Below, one piece after another: positions 15,700 through 25,588 of a DNA stretch of 64,000 bases. The notes beneath the pieces were generated by a model that saw only the letters and a list, made by a program, of their open reading frames with translations, did no database searches and was not told the origin of the DNA. The DNA is taken from positions 73,663-137,662 of the forward strand of contig JAAEZT010000005.1 in assembly GCA_018222765.1 (NCBI GenBank), in the 5' to 3' direction. Source of the stretch: a bacterium. GTDB lineage: Bacteria; Verrucomicrobiota; Verrucomicrobiia; Verrucomicrobiales; Akkermansiaceae. Numbering within the stretch: position 1 is the first letter of the stretch; each line of letters begins with the position of its first letter. A program made the position numbers and the translations under genes.

Positions 15700-15987
15700 T
15701 TATTGAGAAGTAAGATAGGTGGCAATCGGCAGAGCGGGGATCATGATAAGTGCGAGGATGATGGCAAGACGAGAACACCGAAATTGATCAAAGATAACCT
15801 GCGTGAGCAGGATCGCAACGAGGGTGAAGGCGGGGAGTCGGACGAGGTAGAAGGAGAAATTGTCATCCTGAATCGAGTCGCCGAGAGGGATGCCGCCGAG
15901 CCATTTCCAGCCGAAAGTGAGGAGGTAGATCGCGAGTCCGAGGTAGAGGAATCGGTCGGGTCGGCGATAAAGGGAGGGTGCGGCCAT
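15700..15987 (-). CDS. Small three-TM membrane protein
   Basis: 95 residues, no family recognised. Three hydrophobic segments lie at about 13-32, 46-64 and 72-92, with a short polar loop GGIPLGDSIQDDNFS between the first two. It ends 16 bases before the sulfatase start on the same strand and is divergent from ddl. Composition and the clean N-terminus MAAPSLYRRPDR favour a real gene. Function unknown. Confidence 0.65.
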   Translation of the reverse strand: MAAPSLYRRPDRFLYLGLAIYLLTFGWKWLGGIPLGDSIQDDNFSFYLVRLPAFTLVAILLTQVIFDQFRCSRLAIILALIMIPALPIATYLTSQ

Positions 15988-16057
15988 CTGGTGGCGCTAT
16001 TGAAATAGGAGAATTGAAAATTGAAAGATGAGATTTGAAGAGAGAGATTCGGTGCAG

Positions 16058-16987
16058 ATGAAATTGGATCGCAATTTATTGATTACCGTCCTGATGGGCG
16101 GTCCGGGAGCGGAACGGGATGTTTCTCTCGCCTCGGGGAAGGCTGTCCTGAAAGCGCTTACGGATCAGGGATATCAGGCGGTGGGCGTCGAAGCGGTTGA
16201 TGAAACGCCGGAGATTCCGGAAGGGACGGGTTTGGTGTTTAATGTTATCCACGGGACTTTTGGAGAGGACGGGGGACTGCAGCGCTATCTGGAGGGATTG
16301 AAAATTCCCTACACTGGAGCGGGGACGGAGACGAGTGAAGTCGCTTTTGACAAGGATCTGAGCAAGCAGCGTTTTGTGGCGGAAAATGTCCCGACGCCTG
16401 CTTCGGAGATGGTCGATTGCTCGGAAGGAGTTCGTTTGCCGAAAATGCCGGTGCCATTTGTGGTCAAGCCGCCCCGGGAGGGTTCGAGCGTGGGGATTCG
16501 GGTCGTGAAGACCGAGGAAGAGGCTCTTGCTGCGATGGAGTATGCCGCGGAATTCGACAAACATCTTCTCGTGGAGGAATTTGTGGAGGGTCGGGAATTG
16601 ACCGTGGCGGTGATCGACGGGGAGGTGTTTCCGGTGGTGGAGATCATTCCTCCGGACGGAGAGTGGTATGATATGGCGACGAAATACCCGTGGTTGAGCG
16701 GGAAATCGGGTGGAAGCCAGTATGTTTGTCCGGCGGTTCTGACGCCCGAGGAAGAGGGCATTGTGAAGGCTGCCGCGAAGAAAGCTTACGATGCGCTGGG
16801 AATTGAGGTTTACTCGCGGGTGGATGTGTTGTTAAATTCGTTAGGAGATCCTTACGTCTTAGAAGCCAATACTATCCCCGGAATGACCGAAACCAGCCTT
16901 TTACCAATGTCTGGGGAGGAAGCGGGTCTTTCATTTGGCGAACTTTGCGTAAGGATTGCCGAGATTTCTCTCGGCGCCCGAACCTAA
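16058..16987 (+). CDS. ddl: D-alanine--D-alanine ligase
   Basis: 309 residues of the ATP-grasp fold. It joins two D-Ala for peptidoglycan precursor synthesis in the cytoplasm. Family marks are VLMGGPGAERDVSLASG at the N-terminus, HGTFGEDG, the ATP-grasp loop FVVKPPREGSSVGI, and YSRVDVLL plus LEANTIPGMTETSLLP at the C-terminus with the Mg ligands. ATG at 16058 (MKLDRNLLITV) matches the family start; an in-frame ATG at 16028 would add 10 residues and cannot be excluded. It is the first gene in this window of a division/cell-wall cluster, 10 bases before ftsQ. Confidence 0.96.
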   Translation: MKLDRNLLITVLMGGPGAERDVSLASGKAVLKALTDQGYQAVGVEAVDETPEIPEGTGLVFNVIHGTFGEDGGLQRYLEGLKIPYTGAGTETSEVAFDKDLSKQRFVAENVPTPASEMVDCSEGVRLPKMPVPFVVKPPREGSSVGIRVVKTEEEALAAMEYAAEFDKHLLVEEFVEGRELTVAVIDGEVFPVVEIIPPDGEWYDMATKYPWLSGKSGGSQYVCPAVLTPEEEGIVKAAAKKAYDALGIEVYSRVDVLLNSLGDPYVLEANTIPGMTETSLLPMSGEEAGLSFGELCVRIAEISLGART

Positions 16988-16997
16988 AGTAGACCCC

Positions 16998-17906
16998 ATG
17001 TTTCAACGCCGCACATCGAGACGCCGCAACCGCGAATCGCGTGACCGTATGCTTGCCCTGAAGGTGCAATCACCGCGGATTCTGTTCTTCGACTTCCTTA
17101 AGCTGGGAGGGAGGTTCATGAAATTTGGTTTGATCTTGACGACGGTGATGGCACTGGCCTTTGTCGCCCGTCTTGGCTGGGAAGAGCTTTTCGTGAAAAA
17201 CACCGAGGAGTTCGGTATCAAGGAGGTGCCCCTGACTGATTTCGAGGGCGAGGCTCCGCGGTTTTTAACCCACAGCCGGATCGTGGTCACCACGGGTTTG
17301 GACTTGGATGCCAGTATTTTTGCCCTCGATACCAACGAGTTGGAGGAAACCTTGAGAAATCTTCCCGAGACCACCGAGGCGCGCGTGACCCGGCGACTGC
17401 CGGGGACTTTAAAAATCGAGGTGAGTGAGCGGACTCCGGTCGCTTGGTTGGATTGTGATCAACTCGGCATCGTGCAGCGCGATCGCGCGGCGGGCTTGTT
17501 GATCGATGAAGCCGGGGTGCCATTCAAATGTGCTTCACAGACTCTCTGGAATTTTGCGGAGCGACTGCCGGTGATTCGTGTTTTGCGAGCCGAGGATCAC
17601 GAGATCATGGAAGGTCAGGAGATCAAACACGAGGGACTGCAATACGCCTTGGATCTGGTGAACCTGGCCTCCGCTTCCATGGAGGGTTTCGAGCGTCCGG
17701 CCTGGGTCATTGTGAAGGACGAGATTACCCTCGAAATGATGACCCTTGGAAAAACGATTGTCACTCTCTCTTATTACGAGCAGGAACATCAACTCCAAAA
17801 GCTTACCAAGCTTATTGGCCATGCCCGGGCCAAGGGCAGGGAGTTGAAATCAGTAAACCTCATTCCGGATAGATTCGTTCCCGTCACATATCGGGATGAG
17901 CTCTAA
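16998..17906 (+). CDS. ftsQ: Cell division protein FtsQ-like (POTRA domain)
   Basis: 302 residues from ATG 16998. A basic cytoplasmic tail (MFQRRTSRRRNRESRDR) precedes one TM helix (about 40-58). A POTRA domain follows at about 85-155 (SRIVVTTGLDLDASIFALDT, LPETTEARVTRRLPGTLKIEVSE) and then the FtsQ beta domain. FtsQ bridges early and late divisome proteins in the periplasm. The position between ddl and ftsA is the classical dcw order and supports the call, since FtsQ sequences diverge strongly. It is separated from ddl by 10 and from ftsA by 14 bases. Confidence 0.9.
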   Translation: MFQRRTSRRRNRESRDRMLALKVQSPRILFFDFLKLGGRFMKFGLILTTVMALAFVARLGWEELFVKNTEEFGIKEVPLTDFEGEAPRFLTHSRIVVTTGLDLDASIFALDTNELEETLRNLPETTEARVTRRLPGTLKIEVSERTPVAWLDCDQLGIVQRDRAAGLLIDEAGVPFKCASQTLWNFAERLPVIRVLRAEDHEIMEGQEIKHEGLQYALDLVNLASASMEGFERPAWVIVKDEITLEMMTLGKTIVTLSYYEQEHQLQKLTKLIGHARAKGRELKSVNLIPDRFVPVTYRDEL

Positions 17907-17920
17907 GTTGAAATCGAACA

Positions 17921-19129
17921 ATGGCGCGTTCAAAAATTCATGTAGGTCTGGAGATTGGTTCGACCAAGACCGTGATGGTGGTGGCGGAGATCAAACCGGA
18001 TGAATCAGCGAAAATTCTCGGTTTGGGCGAGACCCGCTCCGCCGGAGTGCGGAAAGGAGAAATTGCCGATTACAAGCAAGTGAGAGCCTGCGTAAAAGCG
18101 GCCTTGCTTGCGGCGGAAGATGTCAGTGACGTTGTCATCAAGAGTGTTTTTCTTGCGGTGACGGGGAGTCACATCGAGGGTGTCAATAACACGGGAACCT
18201 TTCGTCTTCCCGACGACGAACAAGAGGTGGATCGCAGCCACTTGGATGAGGTCCGGGAAATCGCCCGCGACATCGCGATCGCGAGTGATCATGTTTATCT
18301 TCATCATCTTTCGCGGCATTACACTCTCGACGGCCAAACGCACACCACGCAGCCCTATGGATTGCTGGGACGGACTCTCGATGCGGACTATCACATTGTT
18401 CACGGCGTACGGACCCGCATTCAAAACAGCATTAAATGCGTGCGGGAGATTCCTCTTGAAGTCGATGATGTTGTCTTTGCCCCCATTGCTTCGGCCCAGA
18501 TTTGTTTGAATGCCGAGCGCAAGCAGGACGGCGCCCTCGTGATCGATATCGGAGGAGAGGCGACCGACTATGTTCTTTATCTCGACGGCTCGATTGCGGC
18601 TTCGGGTTGTGTTCCGGTTGGGGGGAATCACGTCAGCAATGACATTCACCTCGTGACGCATATTCCATTTACTAAAGCCGAGAAAGTGAAGATCGCCGAA
18701 GGGCATGCCTCCGCTGACCCCGCGCACTCGGTGGGCGTGGTGAAAGTTGATGACGAGCAAGGCGCGCCCGCTGTGGAAATTAAGCGTCAATTGCTCAACG
18801 ATGTGATTCGCGGGCGTCTGGAAGAGACTTTTGAGATTGTCCTGGAGCGCCTTCCCAAAGGCGCGCTTAATCAAGTGGGAACGGGAGTCTTTCTCACCGG
18901 GGGAACGAGTCAGATGCGTGGTATTGGTGAACTTGCCTCAGAGGTCTTTGGCATCCCCGCTTATAAGCCGGAACAACCCGATGTTAGCGGCGTGCATGCC
19001 TACTTCAAAGACCCTCAATACGCCACCGCTCTCGGCCTAATCCGCTACGCTCAAATTCTTGACGAGGAAAAAGGCGAAGCCAAAAGCGGAGTCGTCAAAG
19101 GCGTCATCAAAAGCCTTTGGCCGTTTTAG
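17921..19129 (+). CDS. ftsA: Cell division protein FtsA
   Basis: 402 residues, actin-like ATPase that tethers FtsZ filaments to the membrane. The phosphate-binding loops are GLEIGSTKTVMVV at the start and VIDIGGEATDY in the second half; FLTGGTSQMRGI is the adenosine motif. The C-terminus GVVKGVIKSLWPF is the amphipathic membrane-targeting helix. Unlike the usual dcw cluster it is not followed by ftsZ: a 169-base spacer and a small unrelated gene follow. ftsZ is presumably elsewhere in the genome. Confidence 0.96.
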   Translation: MARSKIHVGLEIGSTKTVMVVAEIKPDESAKILGLGETRSAGVRKGEIADYKQVRACVKAALLAAEDVSDVVIKSVFLAVTGSHIEGVNNTGTFRLPDDEQEVDRSHLDEVREIARDIAIASDHVYLHHLSRHYTLDGQTHTTQPYGLLGRTLDADYHIVHGVRTRIQNSIKCVREIPLEVDDVVFAPIASAQICLNAERKQDGALVIDIGGEATDYVLYLDGSIAASGCVPVGGNHVSNDIHLVTHIPFTKAEKVKIAEGHASADPAHSVGVVKVDDEQGAPAVEIKRQLLNDVIRGRLEETFEIVLERLPKGALNQVGTGVFLTGGTSQMRGIGELASEVFGIPAYKPEQPDVSGVHAYFKDPQYATALGLIRYAQILDEEKGEAKSGVVKGVIKSLWPF

Positions 19130-19198
19130 GGAAAACGAGTGCGTGGCAGAGGCTTGCAGTTGAGACGGCGCATTTCCCCCGAAGACCTCAGGCGGAGG

Positions 19199-19221
19199 GA
19201 TTCCAGAGGGGGGATGGAATC
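19199..19221. other. Hairpin after ftsA
   Basis: GATTCCA and TGGAATC form a 7-bp stem around a purine loop of nine bases. No T run follows, so it is not a typical terminator. It lies in the 169-base gap after ftsA. Confidence 0.3.
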
Positions 19222-19298
19222 GTAAGGAGTAGCAGTCCCGGGATATTCTTCACATCGGGAGGCTAGACATTTCGGTCGTGGTCGGCAACAAGTCCGGC

Positions 19299-19589
19299 AT
19301 GAAGAAATTTTTCTCTCTGGAGGCGAGTAATCACAAACCGGCCCGCCTTGCCGATAAGATCAAATCGGAGGTGCGTAAATACCTCAAGCGGGAGCGGAGC
19401 AAGGAATTGCCCGAGGGCGTGGATTTCTGGGATTTCGGCTGCCGACAGGGGGAAAGTGCTGAAAATGCCCAATCCTTGCATGAAAAGGAGATTGGGAAGG
19501 CGATCGATCAGGCCTTGTTAGCGGAATGGAAGGGTATTTACCTCGAGATTCTGGCGAAACCGGGGGTTCGGACGAAGCGGGAGCGCTAA
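19299..19589 (+). CDS. Small conserved protein (resembles the DUF6172 family)
   Basis: 96 residues from ATG 19299; a GTG at 19278 would add seven. The sequence HKPARLADKIKSEVRKYLKR, then LPEGVDFWDFGC and a final EILAKPGVRTKR fit a small family of uncharacterised proteins that I recall as DUF6172. It is soluble and basic. The gene stands alone between ftsA and the respiratory operon. Function unknown. Confidence 0.75.
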   Translation: MKKFFSLEASNHKPARLADKIKSEVRKYLKRERSKELPEGVDFWDFGCRQGESAENAQSLHEKEIGKAIDQALLAEWKGIYLEILAKPGVRTKRER

Positions 19590-19723
19590 AATGACGCAAT
19601 ATCCCCTTTTTTCGCGATTAAAGAGAGATCATTTCCGAAATGGCTGAAATCAAAGGTCTTTGTCTTCTTGATTTTCGGGGGTGTTGTCTGTGGAGCGCAA
19701 AATTAAGCTATTTTGTCACGACA

Positions 19724-19747
19724 AGCCCTCCGATCGAGGGCTGGTTT
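19724..19747 (+). terminator. Possible weak terminator before the respiratory operon
   Basis: AGCCCTC (19724-19730) pairs with GAGGGCT (19736-19742) around a 5-base loop, followed by GGTTTT. The T run is short, so it could equally be part of the leader of the following operon. Confidence 0.4.
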
Positions 19748-19784
19748 TAGCTCGTAAAGCCTTAATTTTGCCGGTCTCTCAAAC

Positions 19785-19832
19785 TTTGTGAAATTTTTCA
19801 CAAATAGAGCTTGTGAAAAATTTCACAAGCTC
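19785..19832. promoter_or_regulatory. Tandem CRP/FNR-type operators upstream of actA
   Basis: There are two palindromes. The first, 19785-19804, has arms TTTGTGAAA/TTTCACAAA around a TT. The second, 19807-19832, has arms GAGCTTGTGAAA/TTTCACAAGCTC around an AA. Both contain the TGTGA-N6-TCACA core of CRP-family sites. Their centres are 25 bp apart and the second ends 17 bases before the actA ATG. A regulator bound here would control the whole respiratory operon. The closeness to the start codon suggests repression or a leader position rather than classical class I activation. The second palindrome would also fold as an RNA hairpin. Confidence 0.7.
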
Positions 19833-19849
19833 CTAAAATTCGCTCAGCG

Positions 19850-20593
19850 ATGGCTAATTTCTTTCCTCGTTGGGCAAATTTAATGCCGCTGAAAATTGCG
19901 GTTTGCCTCGGAGCAGTCGGTGCTGGTGTGGTAGCGGGTATTACTTATTATGCTACGCCGAAGGCGCAGCGTGTGGGATATCAACCTACCCAGCCGATCC
20001 ATTATGATCACAATCTTCACGCGAATCAGCTCGGTATGGACTGCCGATACTGCCATAGCTTTGTGGAGCATTCCGGGCATGCCAATGTGCCGACGGCAAA
20101 TACGTGCTGGAATTGTCACAGCAGCATTAAGAAAGGCTCGCCAAAGTTAGCCGGACTTCGTGCTGCCATGGCGGTCGACGAAAACCACGCTCCTCTTCAG
20201 GATGCCGATGGCAATGCTGTTGAGGGTAAGCCGATCAAGTGGGTTCGGGTGCACAAGTCCCCTGATTACGTCTACTTCAACCATTCCGCACACCTGAACC
20301 GGGGAATTTCCTGTCAGAGCTGCCACGGAGACGTGCACAAGATGGAAAAGGTCTATCAGGCCGAGAGTCACTCGATGGGTTGGTGTCTCGACTGTCACCG
20401 CAATCCTGAGGAGCACGTCCGTCCGCTCGAAGAGGTCTATAATCTTGATTACGATCCCGCCGAATATCTCGAAGAGAACGACGTAAGAGATCTGGATAAC
20501 AATCGGATCACCGAGCCCGAAGAATTTGGCAAGTTCCTTGTCGCCCACTGGGGCATTCAGCCCAAAGAGTCCTGTGCGACTTGTCACCGTTAA
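19850..20593 (+). CDS. actA: Alternative complex III subunit ActA, pentaheme cytochrome c
   Basis: 247 residues with one N-terminal TM (about 12-34) and five CxxCH motifs: CRYCH, CWNCH, CQSCH, CLDCH and CATCH. ActA carries electrons from the ActB iron-sulfur chain/quinol site toward the monoheme cytochrome and oxidase, on the periplasmic side. First gene of the long operon, 15 bases before actB, directly behind the tandem palindromes. Five hemes agree with known ACIII. Confidence 0.95.
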   Translation: MANFFPRWANLMPLKIAVCLGAVGAGVVAGITYYATPKAQRVGYQPTQPIHYDHNLHANQLGMDCRYCHSFVEHSGHANVPTANTCWNCHSSIKKGSPKLAGLRAAMAVDENHAPLQDADGNAVEGKPIKWVRVHKSPDYVYFNHSAHLNRGISCQSCHGDVHKMEKVYQAESHSMGWCLDCHRNPEEHVRPLEEVYNLDYDPAEYLEENDVRDLDNNRITEPEEFGKFLVAHWGIQPKESCATCHR

Positions 20594-20607
20594 TTTGAAA
20601 CCCTGAG

Positions 20608-23600
20608 ATGAGTAAACGCGTCTGGAATCCACCAGTAGCTCCACACGAGAGCGACTCTGTCACTGCTTGGCGTAGTGTTGGAGAAAAAGAAGGATCACTA
20701 AATTTCCGCAATCTTCTCGAGCGTGAATTCCCGGCAGGGGATACCTTGACCGAAGAGGAGCAAAATGTTTCCCGTCGGAACTTCACCAAACTCATGGGGG
20801 CCTCGACCGCTCTGGCTGGTCTTGGGTTGGCGGCTTGCCGTCGTCCCGAAAGTTACATCGTCCCTTATAAGAAGGCCCCAGAGTGGATCATCCCTGGAAA
20901 GCCACTTTTCTATGCCTCGGCTCACCCGCAAGTCGGAGGGGCTGTGCCTTTGGTGGTGACGACGTACGAAGGTCGTCCGACCAAGATTGAAACCAACACT
21001 GATCATCCCGACGGGAACGGCACCAATGCCTTCACTCAGGCTTCGGTCCTCGATCTCTATTCACCGACTCGCTCACAGAAGGTCATCAAAGGCGGCCAAG
21101 TCGCAACCAAGGGCGAGTTGAAAGATGCCCTTGCCGCTCTCGATCTCTCGAAGACCGCGTTGGTTTTCGGAGAAGATGATTCACCAACTCGCAACCGCCT
21201 CGCCAAGCAATTTGCGGAGAAAGGTGCGACTTTGATTTCTTACGAGCCGCTTTCGCCGAAGTCTCACAAAAGGGGAACGACTCAGGTGATCGATTTTGCC
21301 GGTGCAGATCGCATTCTCTCGCTCGACTGCGACTTCCTGGGAAATGACACTGTCGGCAATGGATGCGAGTTTTCGCGCCGTCGTCAGGGAGGTAATGAAA
21401 ACTACGATCAGGAAGGTGATGTCGATCCTGAAAAGATGAATCGCCTTTATCAGGTGGAGACGCAATTCAGTCTCACCGGAGGAATGGCCGATCACCGTTT
21501 GCGGGTGGCCCCTAGTCGCGTCGCCATGGTGGCTGCCGAAATCGCGAGATCGTTTGGAATCGCCGTGGGTAACCCTCCAGATGAAGAGGAAAAGGCTGCT
21601 CTTTTTCCAGGCGGATCAGCGGATCTCTTTGATCAATGGATCGGTGCTTGTGCGGCTGACTTGACCGTTGCTGGTTCTGGTGCCTTGGTCGTAGCTGGAT
21701 CGCGTCAGACCAAGGAAGTTCACGATCTCGCGGCCGCAATCAATGCCAAGCTTGGCGCGGCCGCGGTCAAGACGGTGAAGACTGACCTGGGGCAGTACGG
21801 CTCTCTTGCTGACCTCTCCGCCAAGTTAGAAGGTGGCGACGTTGAAAACGTTATTCTGATGACGCCTGCCGATCCGGTCTTCGATGCCGATGGATTTGCC
21901 GAGGTGTTTGGGAAGGCCCAAACAACCATTCACTGGGGCCTTCGCAACAATGCTACGGCGTGGGCTTGCGACTGGCATGTTCCGGCAGCGCATTATCTCG
22001 AAAGTTGGGGGGACGCCCGCAGCAAGAGGGGTGTATACACCTTGATCCAACCGATGATTCTTCCGCTATACGGAGGTGTTTCCGAATTGGAGTTTCTCCA
22101 CGTTCTCGGCGGAGGTGAGTTTGCAAAAGGTGATTTCTCTCCGGCAATGGGAGAAGTGAAGACGACCTTCGGGGAGTTAACTGGCAAGTCTGATTCTGAG
22201 ACATGGGGCGAGGCCTTGAGAGAGGGCTTTGTAGCCGACACCTCATACGAAAGCGCTGAAACCCCCAGCGTAGATTTGGTCAACGCTCAATTGCCCGCAG
22301 CACCGTCGCCAACAGCGCTTGAACTAGTTTTCTCGACCGATGCCTCCGTTTACGATGGGCGCTATATCGAGAATGCCTGGCTTCAGGAGGCACCCGACCC
22401 AATCACGAAGTTGACTTGGGATAATGCGGCTCAAGTTTCCCCACAGACGGCCAAAGATCTCGGTCTCTACGATAAGATTATCAAGTTGGAAACCAAGACG
22501 GCTGAGGAAGCTCACATTGGAGAGGGGGAAAATGCCCGCGCTCCCATGATCACCATTGAGGTGGGCAACAGAAAGCTCACCGTGCCCGTTTTGATTGCGT
22601 TTGGTCATGCCGACAATGCCCTGACTCTCCCGGTAGGATACGGTCAAGCTGCCGACGATGATCGTGCCGGTGTCAACAAGCTTGATCCGGATGCCGCGGT
22701 TGTCGGGCACGTCGGGGTGAACACCGGATTTAATACCTATTTGTTGCGTTCCGCCGAGACTCCTTACTTCGCTACCGGTGTGAAGGTTTCCGAAACGGGC
22801 GAGACATACAAGGTGGCCCTGACCCAAGAGCACCATTCGATGTATGGTCGCGCTCTGGCGCGGGAGATCTCCACCGATGATGTGTCCGGAAAAGGGGACT
22901 ACAAAGCGCAGCTTGAAAAGGTTAAAAAGCAGGGAATCGATTCTCACGTTCCTCCTAATATTTCGCTCTATGATCCGAAGGGCGGGATTTGGTCAAAGTC
23001 GGATATGGCCAAGAAGACCCACCTTTCCGATGAAGTCCATCAGTGGGGAATGGCGATCGACCTAAATACCTGCACAGGATGTAATGCATGTTTAATTGCC
23101 TGCCAGGCCGAGAATAATATTCCGGTTGTGGGCAAAGACCAAGTCGCGATGGGTCGCGAGATGCACTGGATCCGTATGGATCGCTACTTTGCCTCTCAGG
23201 AATACGAATACAGCGGCGGTCACAAGGTCAAGGACAAGGAAGGCAACAAGATTGCTAATCCTGACTGGGTTACGCAGAATCCCGAATCGATTCCGCAACC
23301 GGTTTCCTGCGTGCAGTGCGAGATGGCCCCCTGCGAGACAGTTTGTCCGGTGAATGCCACGGTCCACACCGAGGACGGCATCAACTCGATGGCCTACAAC
23401 CGTTGTATCGGAACGCGTTACTGCGCCAACAACTGCCCATACAAGGCCCGTCGTTTCAACTTCTTTGACTACAACAAGCGCAACCCGCTGATCAAAGGTA
23501 ACCTCTACAAGGGGCCTTTCGGTGAAAAGCAAGTGGGGGAAGCACCGCATCTCCAGAGAAACCCCAACGTGTCTGTTCGGATGCGTGGTGTGATGGAGAA

Positions 23601-24027
23601 ATGCACCTACTGTGTGCAGCGTCTTGAGTCCGCCAAGATCAAGCAGAAGCAGCAGCACAAGCAGAAAGTTGCGAGAGCCGGCCTTCATTCCGCCAAGGTC
23701 GAGATTGACCCGAAGAAGGATCTTCGTGTTCCTACCGACAGCATCCAAGTGGCCTGCCAATCAGCCTGTCCGAACGGGGGGATTTCCTTTGGAAACTTGC
23801 TCGATGAGGATTCACAAGTTGTCCGAGCGAAGGGCAACGAGCTTGATTCAATTAAGATCCTGAAAGGCGATAATTATAAGAAGATTGAAGGCAGCAAGCG
23901 CAACTACGACTTGCTCAACTACGTCAATACCCGTCCGCGCACGAGCTACCTGGCCCGTGTGAAGAATCCGAATTCGAAAATGCCCGATGCGAAATTCCTC
24001 GGTCAGGCAACGATCAACATTCACTAA
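20608..24027 (+). CDS. actB: Alternative complex III subunit ActB (molybdopterin-oxidoreductase-like fused to Fe-S domain)
   Basis: 1139 residues. A Tat-type motif SRRNFTKLMGAS (55-66) lies after a long N-terminal extension. Residues to about 780 form the molybdopterin-oxidoreductase-like domain, which in characterised ACIII has no Mo cofactor. From about 800 the ferredoxin-like part holds CTGCNACLIACQ, CVQCEMAPCETVCPVN, CIGTRYCANNCPY and CTYCVQRL with CQSACP, giving three [4Fe-4S] and one [3Fe-4S] in the known complex. It relays electrons from quinol oxidation to the c hemes. actC follows after 31 bases. Confidence 0.95.
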   Translation: MSKRVWNPPVAPHESDSVTAWRSVGEKEGSLNFRNLLEREFPAGDTLTEEEQNVSRRNFTKLMGASTALAGLGLAACRRPESYIVPYKKAPEWIIPGKPLFYASAHPQVGGAVPLVVTTYEGRPTKIETNTDHPDGNGTNAFTQASVLDLYSPTRSQKVIKGGQVATKGELKDALAALDLSKTALVFGEDDSPTRNRLAKQFAEKGATLISYEPLSPKSHKRGTTQVIDFAGADRILSLDCDFLGNDTVGNGCEFSRRRQGGNENYDQEGDVDPEKMNRLYQVETQFSLTGGMADHRLRVAPSRVAMVAAEIARSFGIAVGNPPDEEEKAALFPGGSADLFDQWIGACAADLTVAGSGALVVAGSRQTKEVHDLAAAINAKLGAAAVKTVKTDLGQYGSLADLSAKLEGGDVENVILMTPADPVFDADGFAEVFGKAQTTIHWGLRNNATAWACDWHVPAAHYLESWGDARSKRGVYTLIQPMILPLYGGVSELEFLHVLGGGEFAKGDFSPAMGEVKTTFGELTGKSDSETWGEALREGFVADTSYESAETPSVDLVNAQLPAAPSPTALELVFSTDASVYDGRYIENAWLQEAPDPITKLTWDNAAQVSPQTAKDLGLYDKIIKLETKTAEEAHIGEGENARAPMITIEVGNRKLTVPVLIAFGHADNALTLPVGYGQAADDDRAGVNKLDPDAAVVGHVGVNTGFNTYLLRSAETPYFATGVKVSETGETYKVALTQEHHSMYGRALAREISTDDVSGKGDYKAQLEKVKKQGIDSHVPPNISLYDPKGGIWSKSDMAKKTHLSDEVHQWGMAIDLNTCTGCNACLIACQAENNIPVVGKDQVAMGREMHWIRMDRYFASQEYEYSGGHKVKDKEGNKIANPDWVTQNPESIPQPVSCVQCEMAPCETVCPVNATVHTEDGINSMAYNRCIGTRYCANNCPYKARRFNFFDYNKRNPLIKGNLYKGPFGEKQVGEAPHLQRNPNVSVRMRGVMEKCTYCVQRLESAKIKQKQQHKQKVARAGLHSAKVEIDPKKDLRVPTDSIQVACQSACPNGGISFGNLLDEDSQVVRAKGNELDSIKILKGDNYKKIEGSKRNYDLLNYVNTRPRTSYLARVKNPNSKMPDAKFLGQATINIH

Positions 24028-24058
24028 TCTCTGAGAATCTATTCCTGCGACTGAACCT

Positions 24059-25588
24059 ATGTCCGAAGCGACCACACAGTCTGAAAACAACGCGCCCGAG
24101 GTGAAGATCCCGGTGCTTGAGCGTGAGAAGTTGATTCTCAACGAGCGTTCATACCACTGGATCACCGAACGGATCTGCGGAGTGATTGAAAACCGCCAGC
24201 CCTTCCTTTGGTGGATCCTGTTCATCCCCAGTGCCCTCATTGCTCTCATCGGAGTGGTTGGCGGCCTGACTTACCTCGTTTCGACCGGGGTAGGGGTATG
24301 GGGAAACACCAACCGTGTGATGTGGGGATGGCCTATCGTGAACTTCGTTTTCTGGATTGGTATTGGTCACGCCGGAACACTGATCTCGGCGATTCTTTTC
24401 CTGACCCGCCAAAATTGGCGAACCTCGATTAACCGCGCGGCTGAAGCAATGACGATCTTCGCGGTGATGTGTGCCGGTATTTTCCCGGCCTTCCACGTTG
24501 GTCGTGTCTGGATGGCCTGGTTCCTCGCTCCGATCCCGAATTCCAACGCGATCTGGCAGAACTTCAAATCGCCTCTTCTTTGGGACGTTTTCGCGGTGTC
24601 GACTTACTTTACCGTGTCATTGATCTTCTGGTTTCTCGGCATGGTTCCCGACCTCGCGACTATTCGCGATCGTTGCAAGCCCGGCATCCGCAAGTTTATG
24701 TACGGCTTGTTCTCCCTCGGCTGGCGCGGTGGAAACCGCCAATGGAGCCACTACGAGATGGCCTACCTTCTTCTCGCTGCTCTTTCCACTCCTCTGGTGC
24801 TCTCAGTTCACTCGGTCGTTTCGTTCGACTTCGCAACCTCCGTGGTTCCCGGGTGGCACACCACCATCTTCCCGCCCTACTTCGTGGCGGGTGCGATCTT
24901 TGGTGGATTTGCCATGGTGCTCACGATCATGATTCCAGCCCGCGCCATTTATGGTCTGCACGACATGATCACGATGAAGCATATCGATAACATGGCCAAG
25001 ATCATCCTCCTGACCGGGACGATCGTGGGTTATGCTTACTTGATGGAGCTCTTCATCGCCTTTTATTCCGGAGCAAAATACGAGGGCGCGGCCTTCCTCT
25101 ACCGAATCGACGGGCCGTACTGGTGGGCCTACTACGCCATGATGAGCTGTAACGTGCTCTCGCCCCAAATCTTCTGGTTTAAGAAGATGCGAGAAAACCT
25201 CTGGGTCGTCATGATCGTCGCGATGTGTGTGAACATCGGAATGTGGTTCGAGCGTTTCGTGATCATTGTCACCACTCTGGCCCGCATGTGGCTGCCGGGT
25301 GACTGGAAGACCTACAGCCCGAGTGACGTTGATGTCCTGACCTTTGTTGGAACGATCGGCATGTTCCTCGCCCTCTTCCTTCTCTTCCTCCGATTCCTCC
25401 CATGTATTAACATTGCCGAGGTCAAGTGGACTCTCAAAGAGAGTGATGCTCATGACGACGACAAAAAGGCCCATCCTGACGACGGCGTCGAAGTTATCGA
25501 AGCCTACCAATACGAAATTCACGAAAACCCCGACGGTGCTGCCATTGAGGCTGGTCGCGAGGTGAAACCAGCTGCAGAAAACGCATGA
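24059..25588 (+). CDS. actC: Alternative complex III subunit ActC (NrfD-like quinol-oxidising membrane subunit)
   Basis: 509 residues with about ten TM helices of the NrfD/PsrC fold. It binds quinol and is proposed to take part in proton translocation. NrfD-type marks include [12 protein letters not shown] near the N-terminus, [20 protein letters not shown] and [15 protein letters not shown] charged, His/Asp-rich C-terminal tail of about 55 residues ends the protein. Its stop codon overlaps the actD start (ATGA at 25585-25588), so the two are translationally coupled. Confidence 0.95.
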   Translation: MSEATTQSENNAPEVKIPVLEREKLILNERSYHWITERICGVIENRQPFLWWILFIPSALIALIGVVGGLTYLVSTGVGVWGNTNRVMWGWPIVNFVFWIGIGHAGTLISAILFLTRQNWRTSINRAAEAMTIFAVMCAGIFPAFHVGRVWMAWFLAPIPNSNAIWQNFKSPLLWDVFAVSTYFTVSLIFWFLGMVPDLATIRDRCKPGIRKFMYGLFSLGWRGGNRQWSHYEMAYLLLAALSTPLVLSVHSVVSFDFATSVVPGWHTTIFPPYFVAGAIFGGFAMVLTIMIPARAIYGLHDMITMKHIDNMAKIILLTGTIVGYAYLMELFIAFYSGAKYEGAAFLYRIDGPYWWAYYAMMSCNVLSPQIFWFKKMRENLWVVMIVAMCVNIGMWFERFVIIVTTLARMWLPGDWKTYSPSDVDVLTFVGTIGMFLALFLLFLRFLPCINIAEVKWTLKESDAHDDDKKAHPDDGVEVIEAYQYEIHENPDGAAIEAGREVKPAAENA

